Shown: piece after piece, positions 16,494 to 25,478 of the stretch | Numbering within the stretch: the first letter of the stretch is position 1 | Layout: every line of letters begins with the position of its first letter | Assembly: GCF_001955535.1 (NCBI RefSeq) | Contig: NZ_MPVN01000001.1 | Span: 434,001 to 498,000, forward strand | Length of the DNA: 64,000 nucleotides | Source of the DNA: Paenibacillus sp. FSL H7-0326 | GTDB taxonomy: Bacteria > Bacillota > Bacilli > Paenibacillales > Paenibacillaceae | Direction of reading: 5' to 3' | The notes under the pieces: generated by a model | Database searches by the model: none | What the model was told of the DNA's origin: nothing | Seen by the model: only the letters and a program-made list of their open reading frames with translations | Made by a program: the position numbers and the translations under genes

Positions 16494-16518
16494 TTACCCT
16501 TCTCTCGGAGAGCTAAAC
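16494..16518 (-). promoter_or_regulatory. SigB-type promoter of YflT-domain gene
   Basis: Minus strand GTTTAG, 13-base spacer, GGGTAA, 38 bases before the ATG. This is one base away from SigB consensus in each box and fits the gene product. Confidence 0.6.
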
Positions 16519-16606
16519 AGATCTAGTAGTAACAGATCCAAATCCATTTCAGAATCCTCTTGTGTAATGAACCATGTTGGGAAATCCCGCTTACGTACCA
16601 AAGCTA

Positions 16607-19117
16607 TTATTTGGGCCTGACTCTGCTGGTAGGCATTGCTTCCAGCGGATTATCCGGCCAGTAGTGCTTCGGATAGCGGCCTTTCAGATCCTTTTTCACT
16701 TCGAAATATCCTTCACGCCAGAAGCTTTCGAGATCTTTCGTCACTTGAACCGGACGCTGTGCCGGAGACAACAGATGAACTGTTAATGGGACTCTGCCGT
16801 TACCAATTGCAGGTGTCCGCTCGAGACCAAACATCTCCTGTAGTCTTACCGCAATGTAAGGAGCTCCCTGTCCACTATATTCAATCTTGACTCGCGATCC
16901 GCTCGGTGCGGTAAAATGAGTCGGCGCCTCTCGCTCCAGCAGCTGCCGCTCCTCCCAGGTCAGACTGTCCATGAGGACAGAGGTGATAGATACCTTCTGA
17001 AGCTGGGCCGCTGTCCTTATTCCAATCAGATAAGGAGCCATCCGTTCTGCAATATAATCCACGAGCTCCGTTTCATTCGTAAGCTCCGGCCACTCCGGAT
17101 AGGCTCGATGCATGAATTTGATTCGTTCGATGAGCTGATGCTCCGCTTTACTCAATGTCAGCAGGCGAAGTCCCTCTTCCTTTATTCCCTCAAGCAGAGC
17201 GGTAATGATGCTCTCCTCAGGAGGATCTGGATAAGCCATCTCCTTCAATATAAGGGCATCCAGACGCTGCCGTTTTTTGGCGCGTACACTTTGCGTTTTG
17301 TAGTCCCATTTTACTTCGTGCTCCAGTTGAATCCATTCAGGCTTATATGTCATGAGTTCACTAATTGACAGTGGAGCTGCAAGCCGGATCAATCCGTCTG
17401 CCCCTTGATCATCGGCTTCAGCAACGACGATGTAAGCCCCTTCGTTTCCCGTGAAGGCCCCTGCTCCGGGGAAACGTGTACCGCGGCCGCTGGACAGCAG
17501 GTAGCGGCCATCCTCTCTTCTTTGCCCAATCCGATCCGGATAGGCAAAGGCAAGCAGTAGGCCGCAGCTGTATTCGCTCATCCTCCGCCCATTCTCCGGC
17601 TTCTGCCGGTGATGTGCGAGGGATGCCAGCAGCTGGCGGCTCTCCTGCAAGATGCGGTGCTTCGCCGCATCTTGAGCCCCTGGTGCCCGCATTAGCGTCA
17701 GCTGCGGGCGAATGTCCCATCCCGCCGCGGCACCTGCCATGCGGGATGAGCCCTCTGCAAGCAGCGCAGCGAGCAGGCTGGCCTCCTCGGCCAGCCCAAG
17801 CTCTGCCGCTTGCAGCAGCATGCTGCCGAGCCGCGGGTGGGTGCCCATACCCGCGATCTCACGACCTCGGCTCGTAATGGTGCCGAGGTCATTCAGACAG
17901 CCAAGCCTGCGCAGCAGCTGCTTGGCTTCTTCGTAAGATGCTGGCGGCGGTGCATCCAGCCAGCTCAGCTCGCCTGGGTCAGTCACGCCCCAGGCCGAAA
18001 GCTCCAGCGTCAGCTGAGCCAAATCCGCTGACAGTATTTCCGGCCGAGATGACTCCGGCCGGGCATCCTGCTCCAGCTGGCTCCACAGACGATAACATAC
18101 CCCTGGCTTTACACGTCCTGCACGTCCTCTTCGCTGATCGCTCGATGCTTTGGATATGGGCCGTGTGACGAGTCTATTCATTCCTGTACGGGATGAGTAC
18201 AACGACTCTTTGCGCAGTCCGCTGTCCACAACAACGGTAATCCCTTCAATGGTAAGACTTGATTCCGCTATTGTCGTCGCCAGGACCACTTTGCGCTCCC
18301 CTGGCTGAGCTGCCCGAATAGCAGCATCCTGCTCTTCGGCAGTCAGTGAACCGTACAAAGGACAGATATGTATAGAGCTCCCCAGGTTCATCTGCTGCAG
18401 CAATCGCTCCGTCCTGTGAATTTCTCGTGCTCCGGGCAAGAAAGCCAGGATATCCCCTTCATGGTTGGCCAAGCCCCGCTGAATAATGTGGGCCATATGA
18501 TTCTCCAGCTCCGTATTCATGGGGACTGGCGCGTAATTTGTCTCCACCGGAAAGGTCCTGCCTTCACAGGAAAGCACGGGTGCCCCTCCAAGTAGACCGG
18601 ATACAGGTTCAGCCTCAAGCGTTGCACTCATGACAAGAATACGCAGATCATTCCGAAGGAGCAGCTTGCTCTCGAGCGCCAGCGCCAGTGACAGATCTCC
18701 GTGTATATTACGTTCATGAAATTCGTCAAAGATCAGCAGAGCCGTATCCTCCAACCCTTGATCCTGCTGAAGCATACGGGTCAGTACACCTTCTGTCACA
18801 ACTTCAATCTGAGTATGTCGGCTCACCTTCGTATCATGGCGAACACGATACCCCACCGTTTGACCTACAGGTTCATTTAATGCCTTTGCCATTCTTACTG
18901 CCGCATTTCTTGCAGCAAGCCGCCGAGGCTCAAGCATAATAATCTTCTTATTGCCGAGCCAAGGTTCTTTATATAATTCTAGAGGGACGACCGTAGTTTT
19001 GCCTGCGCCTGGTTCAGCAATGAGTACAGCAGACGTATGTTCAGCCAATGTTCGTTTCAAGTCAGGTATGATCTGAACGATAGGCAATGAATGTCCTTGA
19101 TGATGCTCCTTATGCAT
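16607..19117 (-). CDS. hrpB: ATP-dependent helicase HrpB
   Basis: 836 residues, family length. DEAH-type motor: motif I AEPGAGKTTVVPLELY (about 34-49), Ia LEPRRLAARNAA, motif II DEFHER (DEFH variant), III MSATLEA, then helicase C-terminal with TTIAESSLTIEGI and QRRGRAGRVKPGVCYRLW, HA2 domain and HrpB C-terminal domain with EYSGQGAPYIAVRLQE and PVQVTKDLESFWREGYFEVKK. RNA helicase activity is assumed from DExH kinship; the physiological role is unknown. Central codons (about 17430-18060) are markedly more G+C rich than the surroundings. Confidence 0.92.
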   Translation of the reverse strand: MHKEHHQGHSLPIVQIIPDLKRTLAEHTSAVLIAEPGAGKTTVVPLELYKEPWLGNKKIIMLEPRRLAARNAAVRMAKALNEPVGQTVGYRVRHDTKVSRHTQIEVVTEGVLTRMLQQDQGLEDTALLIFDEFHERNIHGDLSLALALESKLLLRNDLRILVMSATLEAEPVSGLLGGAPVLSCEGRTFPVETNYAPVPMNTELENHMAHIIQRGLANHEGDILAFLPGAREIHRTERLLQQMNLGSSIHICPLYGSLTAEEQDAAIRAAQPGERKVVLATTIAESSLTIEGITVVVDSGLRKESLYSSRTGMNRLVTRPISKASSDQRRGRAGRVKPGVCYRLWSQLEQDARPESSRPEILSADLAQLTLELSAWGVTDPGELSWLDAPPPASYEEAKQLLRRLGCLNDLGTITSRGREIAGMGTHPRLGSMLLQAAELGLAEEASLLAALLAEGSSRMAGAAAGWDIRPQLTLMRAPGAQDAAKHRILQESRQLLASLAHHRQKPENGRRMSEYSCGLLLAFAYPDRIGQRREDGRYLLSSGRGTRFPGAGAFTGNEGAYIVVAEADDQGADGLIRLAAPLSISELMTYKPEWIQLEHEVKWDYKTQSVRAKKRQRLDALILKEMAYPDPPEESIITALLEGIKEEGLRLLTLSKAEHQLIERIKFMHRAYPEWPELTNETELVDYIAERMAPYLIGIRTAAQLQKVSITSVLMDSLTWEERQLLEREAPTHFTAPSGSRVKIEYSGQGAPYIAVRLQEMFGLERTPAIGNGRVPLTVHLLSPAQRPVQVTKDLESFWREGYFEVKKDLKGRYPKHYWPDNPLEAMPTSRVRPK

Positions 19118-19168
19118 TTAAATTCAACTCTCCAATGATATTCTTCTCAAAATGAATGCGGATCTAAA

Positions 19169-19549
19169 TCAATCATCCACCAACTTACTGCGAATTCTCT
19201 CTTCATAAGCTTGGAGGGAGGGGTTATGGCTAATCCCTCTTTTTTCGAGCATGATTCTAAGTTTGATTTGTTTCTCGGTCAGCTTCTTGATCCATTGTTC
19301 CTTATCTTCTGCTGTCTGACATAATTGAATCATTTGCTCTAGGCTGACGCATTCCTGCTGCAGTTCGAGTTCTGGGGGAAGATATCCTGAATTCTTCAGT
19401 ATTTTATATGAAGCCCGAAGGTCTTCAGGGACATGAGATAGATCTTCTATTACAAGCGGCTTACCTGCTCCTGGCAGATGATCCAATTCTCCTCTTTCTA
19501 TTGCCTCAGCAATCTTCTGCTCAGCGATCCTTGAAAATATACTCACCAT
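19169..19549 (-). CDS. DUF1992 (DnaJ-homologue-like) protein
   Basis: 126 residues from the ATG preceded by AGGGAGG; a longer frame upstream lacks a ribosome site. The N-terminal stretch IAEQKIAEAIERGELDHLPG followed by GKPL is diagnostic of DUF1992, and the middle SYKILKNSGYLPPELELQ block also fits. Helical, cytosolic, function unknown although annotated DnaJ-like in some genomes. hrpB begins 51 bases downstream, so they may be co-transcribed. Confidence 0.85.
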   Translation of the reverse strand: MVSIFSRIAEQKIAEAIERGELDHLPGAGKPLVIEDLSHVPEDLRASYKILKNSGYLPPELELQQECVSLEQMIQLCQTAEDKEQWIKKLTEKQIKLRIMLEKRGISHNPSLQAYEERIRSKLVDD

Positions 19550-19645
19550 GATACCTCCCTCTAATCCGATCCTAGAATGAAGTGACGGCTCTATCATGCA
19601 TATTAGCTGTCCTGCTCGTTTACAATTGTTTCTTTTAAAAATAAC

Positions 19646-19675
19646 GAAAAAAACCGCTTCCTGCAAGGGAAACGG
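19646..19675 (-). terminator. Terminator of SDR gene
   Basis: Minus strand CCGTTTCC-CTTGCA-GGAAGCGG followed by TTTTTTT, 30 bases after the stop at 19706. Confidence 0.88.
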
Positions 19676-19705
19676 CCGTTCACTCCATACCTATCGTGAT
19701 CAAGA

Positions 19706-20509
19706 TCAGCTTAACAGAGACTCCGCTCCATCAATGACAATCTGTGCACCTGTAATATGCTTGGATTCATCCGATGCCAGAAAAGCAACTAAGTCCGCAA
19801 CCTCCTCCGGCTTACCTGGACCATGTGCCAGCGGCTGACGTCCATTCGGAAACTCCATCTTAATGGATACTTCATTCAGCTCTTCTGACTTTTCGGTGCT
19901 CTGATCAATATTTGTCGAGATGGCACCTGGGCAAATAACATTCACTCTAATGTTAAACTTGGCCAGCTCCAGTGCCGCCATTTTGGCGAAGGCTACCTGA
20001 CCCGCTTTGGAAGTACTATATGCACTCATCCCTATATTCGAGAAGGTGTAATTCCCATTGATCGAGCTCGTAATAATAATGCTTCCTCCATCATCCTTCT
20101 TCATATGGGGAACAGCATACTTTACAGTAAAAAAAGTGCCGCCGAGATTCGTCGTTATGGTGTTCTGCCAATCCTCTACATCAATATCTTCAATGGGCGC
20201 CACAACGCCGTTAATTCCTGCATTGGCAAATATAATATCGATGCCGCCAAGCTCACTCACCGTCTTCTCTATCGCATCGGCAACACGTGCTGCATCGGAA
20301 ATATCAACATCATAGGCACGGACCTTCCCCATGCCCATTGCTTGAATCTCTTGTTCTGCTTCGTGGGTACGTTTATCTATTAGATCCAATAAAGCGACAT
20401 TCGCACCTTCCTGTGCCAGCTTGATGGCAACTGCCTTCCCGATTCCGGAACCAGCCCCCGTTACTAATGCGGTTTTCCCTTGAAAACGCAAACGTTGTTT
20501 TGAAGACAT
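19706..20509 (-). CDS. Short-chain dehydrogenase/reductase
   Basis: 267 residues, classical SDR. TGAGSGIG (about 18-25) binds the cofactor, NAGI the NNAG-equivalent, the catalytic set is Ser (SSING), Tyr-x3-Lys (YSTSK) and the preceding Asn; PEEVADLVAFLASDESKHITG and GAQIVIDG close the fold. Asp after the second strand (LLDLID) suggests NAD(H) preference. Alcohol or sugar substrate unknown. Monocistronic with its own terminator. Confidence 0.9.
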   Translation of the reverse strand: MSSKQRLRFQGKTALVTGAGSGIGKAVAIKLAQEGANVALLDLIDKRTHEAEQEIQAMGMGKVRAYDVDISDAARVADAIEKTVSELGGIDIIFANAGINGVVAPIEDIDVEDWQNTITTNLGGTFFTVKYAVPHMKKDDGGSIIITSSINGNYTFSNIGMSAYSTSKAGQVAFAKMAALELAKFNIRVNVICPGAISTNIDQSTEKSEELNEVSIKMEFPNGRQPLAHGPGKPEEVADLVAFLASDESKHITGAQIVIDGAESLLS

Positions 20510-20673
20510 TCTTCTTGGTCACTCCTTAGGCGTTGGTATGTACAAGGAGCACATGCGGCTCATACATAAGAATGCCCAGTAAAGGAGAGTTTTAATAATT
20601 CAATTGGCAATTCAATTAATCGATTATAATTTATAGTCTAACTGAGTTTCGATCAATCGGATCAATCCAACAA

Positions 20674-21513
20674 TTATGAGGTAAAGCTGATTTCAATAAA
20701 TGCAGCGTCATCCTCAAGACCACCTGTATGATGTGCATCAAGAAGCACTTGGATCTGCTCGTCTGGCAAATGCAGTCCGATAGGATCGAGCTCACCCATC
20801 CCATCCGTATATAGCCTCAAGACAATTTCTTCACTTGCTTTGAAGCTTTTTTCATAGACATGCGGAGTTCCACCAATCGGTCCCTGCAGTGTAGACCACC
20901 GCTCCGATGTTGCCCTTGTCACTTCAAAACATTGTTCAAGCTCTGTTCCGTTTTGAAACAAACGGATTCTCGAATCACCTTGCCAGGCAAGCTGAAGATT
21001 GCTGCCTTTTTTTCCAGAGCCAAGCTGAATCTTGCCGCAAATATACATCGACTGACTGCCGTGCTTCTTCTTCGTCTCCAGCACTTCTCGCAGCATGATC
21101 GGAACCTTCTCGTGGTGAACAGCCTGGTATGTACTCAGCTCTCTGGAAGCAGGAATCGTAATATTCGTCAAAAATTGCTGCAAACGAGAGACGGACCACT
21201 CCTTCGTCTCCAGCATCCATCCATGCAGTGCCTTCCCTAAATATCTAGCAGCAAAATCACCATAATAACTCATAGAGACCCCATCACACAGAACAAATGT
21301 ACAAATATCACCTTCCACATGAACGGCAGCAAAGTCTTGACCATTATCCCCATAGGTTGCCGATTCTGCTGCCAGCCCGTAACCATAACGACATGTAAGC
21401 CGACCTTTATAGGCGGTTAGGGGATGATCTGCTTGCTGTGAACTGACAAAGTGAAAATTCTCTTCCGGATGTGCTTTTACATGACCAGGCATAGACATTC
21501 GCAAAGATTTCAC
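20674..21513 (-). CDS. PP2C-like protein phosphatase linked to type VII secretion
   Basis: 279 residues from a GTG start behind GGGGGAG. Metal-binding blocks of PP2C are recognisable: GDNGQD (55-60), VLCDGVS (74-80, the DG pair), LYTDGMGELDP (about 233) and EDDAAFIEI near the C-terminus. It should remove phosphate from Ser/Thr. It is the last gene of the T7SS operon, 14 bases after the VWA gene, and is the natural counterpart of the kinase two genes upstream. The domain is shorter and more divergent than PrpC/Stp, so activity must be assumed with caution. Confidence 0.75.
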   Translation of the reverse strand: MKSLRMSMPGHVKAHPEENFHFVSSQQADHPLTAYKGRLTCRYGYGLAAESATYGDNGQDFAAVHVEGDICTFVLCDGVSMSYYGDFAARYLGKALHGWMLETKEWSVSRLQQFLTNITIPASRELSTYQAVHHEKVPIMLREVLETKKKHGSQSMYICGKIQLGSGKKGSNLQLAWQGDSRIRLFQNGTELEQCFEVTRATSERWSTLQGPIGGTPHVYEKSFKASEEIVLRLYTDGMGELDPIGLHLPDEQIQVLLDAHHTGGLEDDAAFIEISFTS

Positions 21514-21527
21514 TTTCTAACTCCCCC

Positions 21528-22280
21528 TTACCTGACAGGCGTTGCCGCTGACATTTGAAATCCGATGGACACGAGCTCTGCGCAAGTCCCTGGGAGCATC
21601 ATTAATGAACCCGGGGCAAGCAGATAATCCGCCTCGACTAGCATTTCCCTATAGCTCTCCGGAAGAGGCGAAGACATCTTCTTCAGTTTTTCTCCATGCT
21701 CATCTTTCAGTTCCGTATCCTGTGAAATACCCGTCCATCTTCTCGGTTCTGGTATGGGTGCACTAAGCAAATGATCCGAGATGAAAATATTCTCAATCAG
21801 CACGTTCCCGTCAGGAACACTCATATTCATAATTCGTCTGGCGATCGGCTCTGGATCCTCTCCCGTCGATACTCCGTCCGTCATATGACATATCAATGGA
21901 GCAGGACAATCCTGCATAAATGGAAGCTCTGCCTGCAGGATTTTCTCTGCCTGAAGAAAGGCTTTGGCCGAGTCCGAGAATCGCATCGGAGTTAAATCCG
22001 GAATTGAACCAATCGCTGCAATTTCGTCTATTCCCTTAACGCCTCCGAGCAGATCATATACATCGTCACTGTACGCAAGAATTGCAATTCGATACCTTGG
22101 TGTCAATCTGCTTCCTTTAGTAGAACGAAACACCATTTGACGTATGGCAAGTGACAATGCTTCGTACACGATGTCCATCCTTCTGCGATTTTCCATCATC
22201 ATATTCATGGATGCACTAATGTCAATCAAATAAATGATGAGGGCCGGCGTTCTCTGAGATGCTTGTATCGTATAGTTCAT
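21528..22280 (-). CDS. VWA-domain protein (TerY-like) in T7SS operon
   Basis: 250 residues, a single von Willebrand A domain. The MIDAS is intact: IYLIDISASM (DxSxS, Asp20), a conserved Thr region (GSIPDLTPMRF) and CHMTDGVSTGE (Asp). No signal peptide, so cytosolic. VWA, PP2C and a kinase adjacent to each other form the TerY-P type triad described by comparative genomics for ter and other systems; here the three sit in the T7SS operon. It may scaffold the kinase and phosphatase. Confidence 0.8.
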   Translation of the reverse strand: MNYTIQASQRTPALIIYLIDISASMNMMMENRRRMDIVYEALSLAIRQMVFRSTKGSRLTPRYRIAILAYSDDVYDLLGGVKGIDEIAAIGSIPDLTPMRFSDSAKAFLQAEKILQAELPFMQDCPAPLICHMTDGVSTGEDPEPIARRIMNMSVPDGNVLIENIFISDHLLSAPIPEPRRWTGISQDTELKDEHGEKLKKMSSPLPESYREMLVEADYLLAPGSLMMLPGTCAELVSIGFQMSAATPVR

Positions 22281-22301
22281 GACCGTTCATTCACCCCTAG
22301 T

Positions 22302-24425
22302 TTAAATATCAGGCAATTTATAGCTTCTATTTCTAATAAATTTATAGATATGTGTCTTGCGCTGTCCCACTTTACCTACTCCTGCAAAATATTCAGCATC
22401 CTGATTATACAGGTCCATAAAGTTATTCGCGTGTTCTCTCGCAGCTTCAATCTTGCGTCCTTGCTGTGCATTATAGGCTAGATTGTAATAGGCAATGAGC
22501 TGCTTGACGTTCTGAGCACGCTTCTGCTTGAGTGCCGCCTTCTCCTTGGCTGCTTTTTCTGCAGCTGCTTTTTGCGCTGCTTGTTCTGCCGCCGCAGCTG
22601 CTGCAGCCTTAGCTTGAGCCTGTTTAGCAGCTTCTGCCTTTGCGGCAGCCTCTTTTGCAGCTGTTGTTTCAGCTTTCGCTTGGCGTGCTTTCTTCTGTTC
22701 AAGCTGGGCTAGATACGCCTCATATTTTGCCTGCTTGTCATATTTCTCCTGAAGAGCAGCCTTTTCCTTCGCCTTTTGCTTCGCTTCAACCTGAGCTAGA
22801 TACGCCTCATACTTCGCCTGCTTGTCATACTTCGCCTGCTGGGCAGCTCGCTCTTTCTCTGCGGCCAGACGGGCTTTCTCTTCCTCAGCTTGCTTCAGAG
22901 CGAGCTCTGCCTCTTGTTTTTTCTTATTCTCTTCAGCAAGCTTTGCCGCTTCCTCTGCCTTCTTGGCCTGCTCCTGCTTCTCAAGCTCAGCCAGACGCTG
23001 TGCCTCGAGCTGCTTCGTCTCTGCCTGTTCAGCCAGTGTATGCATTCCAGGAATCGCAATAATGCCGATTAAGAGCACTGCTGCGCCCGCAATAACCGCT
23101 TTACGACTACGGAATTTAGAGAAGCGTGAGTTCTTAGGCTCATCCGTCTCTGTAGGCAAAGCATCTTCAATCTGGCGGATCGCTGCTGCAATCTCTACAT
23201 GCAGGGCTGTTCCAGACTTCTCCAATAGCAGTGCTGATTTGTATAAGTCAAGGGCCGCATTCAGCTCTCCCTTACTTTCTTTGACAGAAGCTTCCTGGAG
23301 CAAACGATCCTGTTGCTCCTTGTCGGTTACTGAATGCGCTGCATTCGTGAGAGCGGGTTCATCTACAGGAGATGAGACGTTGCTGCTCTTATCTTCTGGA
23401 ATGATTGTTGCAGCTGATGCCTCTACAGATCTCGTATCTTCAACACCAGCGGAATAATCTTCCTCACTGCTGTTTTGTACGGGGACAGCATTCAGATCGA
23501 TTGTAGATATGGCTACCAGCCATTCGCCAAATGTAGGGCAGCTGCTTAAATCTTGACTATGCCATGCTCTGCCGAACAGCTCCGCTATTTTGGATCCGAA
23601 TCTGGATTCAAGTGATTGCTGGAGCTTGCGATATCGCTCACTGCTCGTTTGAAGCTCTCTTTGATCGAAGAAGCTCTCTCCATAAGTTCGATTGACAATT
23701 TCGGGGTCACTGAAGCCGAGCATTTCTGCTAAGATCACCGCTCCCGCAAACCTGTCAGCATAGCTGCTCCACAAGCCGCTATTCACGATCCGGTGAGCTG
23801 CATAACCGGCTGAACCCGCGAGAAGTGCATCAGGCCGGTCCATTTTTGGACTATATAGCTGCTCTACGTCGACTAATTCAACTGCAGCAGCTCCTTCAGG
23901 CCGTTCTACTTCGGAAAAAAACGGAACCAGGACGTTCGGTGCCGAGAGATCACAGTGTGCGATACCTCTCTGCTCCATCGCCGAACCTATACTTGCAAGC
24001 GACGAAGCTAGAATAACGCTCTCTTCTGTCGTCAGCTGCTTCTTATCACAGATGATATCAAACCAGCTGATGCCATCCACCCAAGGCATGAGCACTGAAT
24101 ATAGAAGATCTCCATGCTCACTTATTAATTTTCCGTTTCTTTCAGGAGTGAGCACGTCTCGTTTACATACCTGCAGGCCTGATATTTCACTGTATTTCTC
24201 CATCTGCTCCGATTGGTATACCATAGCCGGAACACGGAATTTAGGAAAGAATACCTTCAGGGCTTTTGCCTCATATTCCTGTCCATTCTGCGGCACTAGT
24301 TTATACACCGTGCCCTGCCTTCCTGTTTGTGCGTATGCAATTCCTGGAGCAGCCGGATGCTGTCCTACCACATATTTCTCACCATGAATAAGGAACTCAT
24401 CACCGGGTTTAGGTTGAAAAGACAT
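22302..24425 (-). CDS. Membrane Ser/Thr kinase with TPR-like segment, one TM helix and extracytoplasmic coiled coil
   Basis: 707 residues from the ATG six bases after GAGAGGG. Residues 10-300 are a kinase domain: Gly-rich GRQGTVYK, Lys of EAKALK, HCDLSAPN (catalytic Asp and Asn), and Asp of VELVDVE replacing DFG. Residues 370-405 look like a TPR (ASVKESKGELNAALDLYKSA). A TM helix (about 443-461, AVIAGAAVLLIGIIAIPGM) is followed by about 170 residues of Ala/Lys/Glu/Gln coiled coil with a duplicated KYDKQAKYEAYLAQ unit and a C-terminal globular part. Cytosolic kinase-TM-outer helical layout is that of EssB, which otherwise is missing here. Confidence 0.8.
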   Translation of the reverse strand: MSFQPKPGDEFLIHGEKYVVGQHPAAPGIAYAQTGRQGTVYKLVPQNGQEYEAKALKVFFPKFRVPAMVYQSEQMEKYSEISGLQVCKRDVLTPERNGKLISEHGDLLYSVLMPWVDGISWFDIICDKKQLTTEESVILASSLASIGSAMEQRGIAHCDLSAPNVLVPFFSEVERPEGAAAVELVDVEQLYSPKMDRPDALLAGSAGYAAHRIVNSGLWSSYADRFAGAVILAEMLGFSDPEIVNRTYGESFFDQRELQTSSERYRKLQQSLESRFGSKIAELFGRAWHSQDLSSCPTFGEWLVAISTIDLNAVPVQNSSEEDYSAGVEDTRSVEASAATIIPEDKSSNVSSPVDEPALTNAAHSVTDKEQQDRLLQEASVKESKGELNAALDLYKSALLLEKSGTALHVEIAAAIRQIEDALPTETDEPKNSRFSKFRSRKAVIAGAAVLLIGIIAIPGMHTLAEQAETKQLEAQRLAELEKQEQAKKAEEAAKLAEENKKKQEAELALKQAEEEKARLAAEKERAAQQAKYDKQAKYEAYLAQVEAKQKAKEKAALQEKYDKQAKYEAYLAQLEQKKARQAKAETTAAKEAAAKAEAAKQAQAKAAAAAAAEQAAQKAAAEKAAKEKAALKQKRAQNVKQLIAYYNLAYNAQQGRKIEAAREHANNFMDLYNQDAEYFAGVGKVGQRKTHIYKFIRNRSYKLPDI

Positions 24426-24459
24426 GAACATCCCTCTCTTTTAACGTTGTGATGCAAGA

Positions 24460-24489
24460 AAACCGGAAGTTCGTGAAAACTCCCGGTTT
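24460..24489 (-). terminator. Intercistronic terminator between WXG100 and kinase genes
   Basis: Minus strand AAACCGGGAGTT...AACTTCCGGTTT followed by TCTT. The stem is good but the T tract is short, suggesting partial read-through: more WXG100 mRNA than kinase/VWA/PP2C mRNA. Confidence 0.6.
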
Positions 24490-24520
24490 CCTTAAGTAAT
24501 ATAAGTACAGATAATTCCTA

Positions 24521-24796
24521 TTAACGAGATTGGTCAACCTGACGGAATTTCGCAGCGATTGCTGTCAGTTCCTGGCTGATGCTGTTCAAAGTTTGAACAA
24601 AGCTTTGCATTTGCTTGCTAGCCTCTTGGAATTCTTGGAAGAAACGCTGTTTTGTCATACCTTCCCATTGTCCTTCCATCCCATTGATGGATTGAGTCAA
24701 GCTGGAAACGATCTGTTGACTTTGCTCACCACTTTGTTTGAATTGGTTTGCTACTTGGTCTACCTGTTCTGGGGATATTAAAATACGTCCTGACAT
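24521..24796 (-). CDS. esxA: WXG100 family type VII secretion substrate (EsxA-like)
   Basis: 91 residues from the ATG behind GGAGG (an upstream in-frame start has no ribosome site). Two helices joined by GQWEGM, the WxG turn, at about residues 43-48; SPEQVDQVANQFKQSGEQSQ before and LNSISQELTAIAAKFRQVDQ after, as in EsxA/YukE. The family forms helical hairpin dimers exported by EssC. Neighbours and hairpin downstream fit an abundant small substrate. A YxxxD/E signal is not obvious at the very C-terminus. Confidence 0.92.
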   Translation of the reverse strand: MSGRILISPEQVDQVANQFKQSGEQSQQIVSSLTQSINGMEGQWEGMTKQRFFQEFQEASKQMQSFVQTLNSISQELTAIAAKFRQVDQSR

Positions 24797-24954
24797 AGTA
24801 GGGCCTTCCTCCTTTTTCATCTGCAAATATTTAGGTGAAACACATGAAAATTGTACCAAACGACACGAAGTGTGTCTAAAGTCATTGGTCCTATTTGTAA
24901 TTCACCTAAAAATGAGGCTATGAAACTGCATTTAACATCTGGTTGACAAAAAAT

Positions 24955-25473
24955 TTAACCAACCTTTGCTCCTAGAGAAGGGTCAGTAAACTTCCACCCT
25001 GCCGGGTTCAGCTCGGTTGCTAACCGCAGGGTCCCCATATCATTTAGCTGATCCTCCGGACTCCAGGATTGCTGAATAGCCATGACAGCAGACCTAGGAT
25101 TAGACACCGAAAACACCAAAGGCTTATCGCTATTAATGGATTCCAGGTGCTGAGATTGCAGCATACGCATCGGTGAAACGTTTGTGTAATCAACATGAGC
25201 TAAAAACGAATGATAATCTTCGTCAGCTTGCTTGAAATGGTTTGCCTTGCGAAGCAGTTCGGAGCTAAATCTCTCAAGTTCCAATTCAATATGTCCGGCG
25301 AGCTGCTTCGACCTCATCCATTCATACACAATTCCCTCATGAACGGCGGTATCGCCTTCTATTCTTCCAAGGGCTTGTTCTAGACCAACAACAATTTGCT
25401 GAATTTGCTCCGCCGCATGCTGAAGCTGCCCGCTAAGCGTCCGAAGCACATCCGGTTCCACACGAATGCGCAT
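24955..25473 (-). CDS. T7SS-associated WXG-like helical protein of unknown function
   Basis: 172 residues. The ATG used lies 8 bases after AAAGG; two earlier starts overlap the upstream stop codon. The first 100 residues are two amphipathic helices (RVEPDVLRTLSGQLQHAAEQ, then LELERFSSELLRKANHFKQA) like a WXG100 protein, but the turn is EGIVYEW rather than WxG. The C-terminal 70 residues are non-helical, with TELNPAGWKF. It overlaps or abuts the upstream gene, and may be a partner or second substrate of the secretion system. No family recognised. Confidence 0.65.
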   Translation of the reverse strand: MRIRVEPDVLRTLSGQLQHAAEQIQQIVVGLEQALGRIEGDTAVHEGIVYEWMRSKQLAGHIELELERFSSELLRKANHFKQADEDYHSFLAHVDYTNVSPMRMLQSQHLESINSDKPLVFSVSNPRSAVMAIQQSWSPEDQLNDMGTLRLATELNPAGWKFTDPSLGAKVG

Positions 25474-25478
25474 ATACA

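Noticed and set aside
17476..17877. Plus-strand open frames inside hrpB
   Set aside because: Explained by high G+C of the hrpB segment; low-complexity Ala/Pro/Ser translation.
22540..22990. Plus-strand frames opposite the kinase coiled coil
   Set aside because: Shadow frames caused by the repetitive Ala/Lys/Glu codons; no ribosome site.
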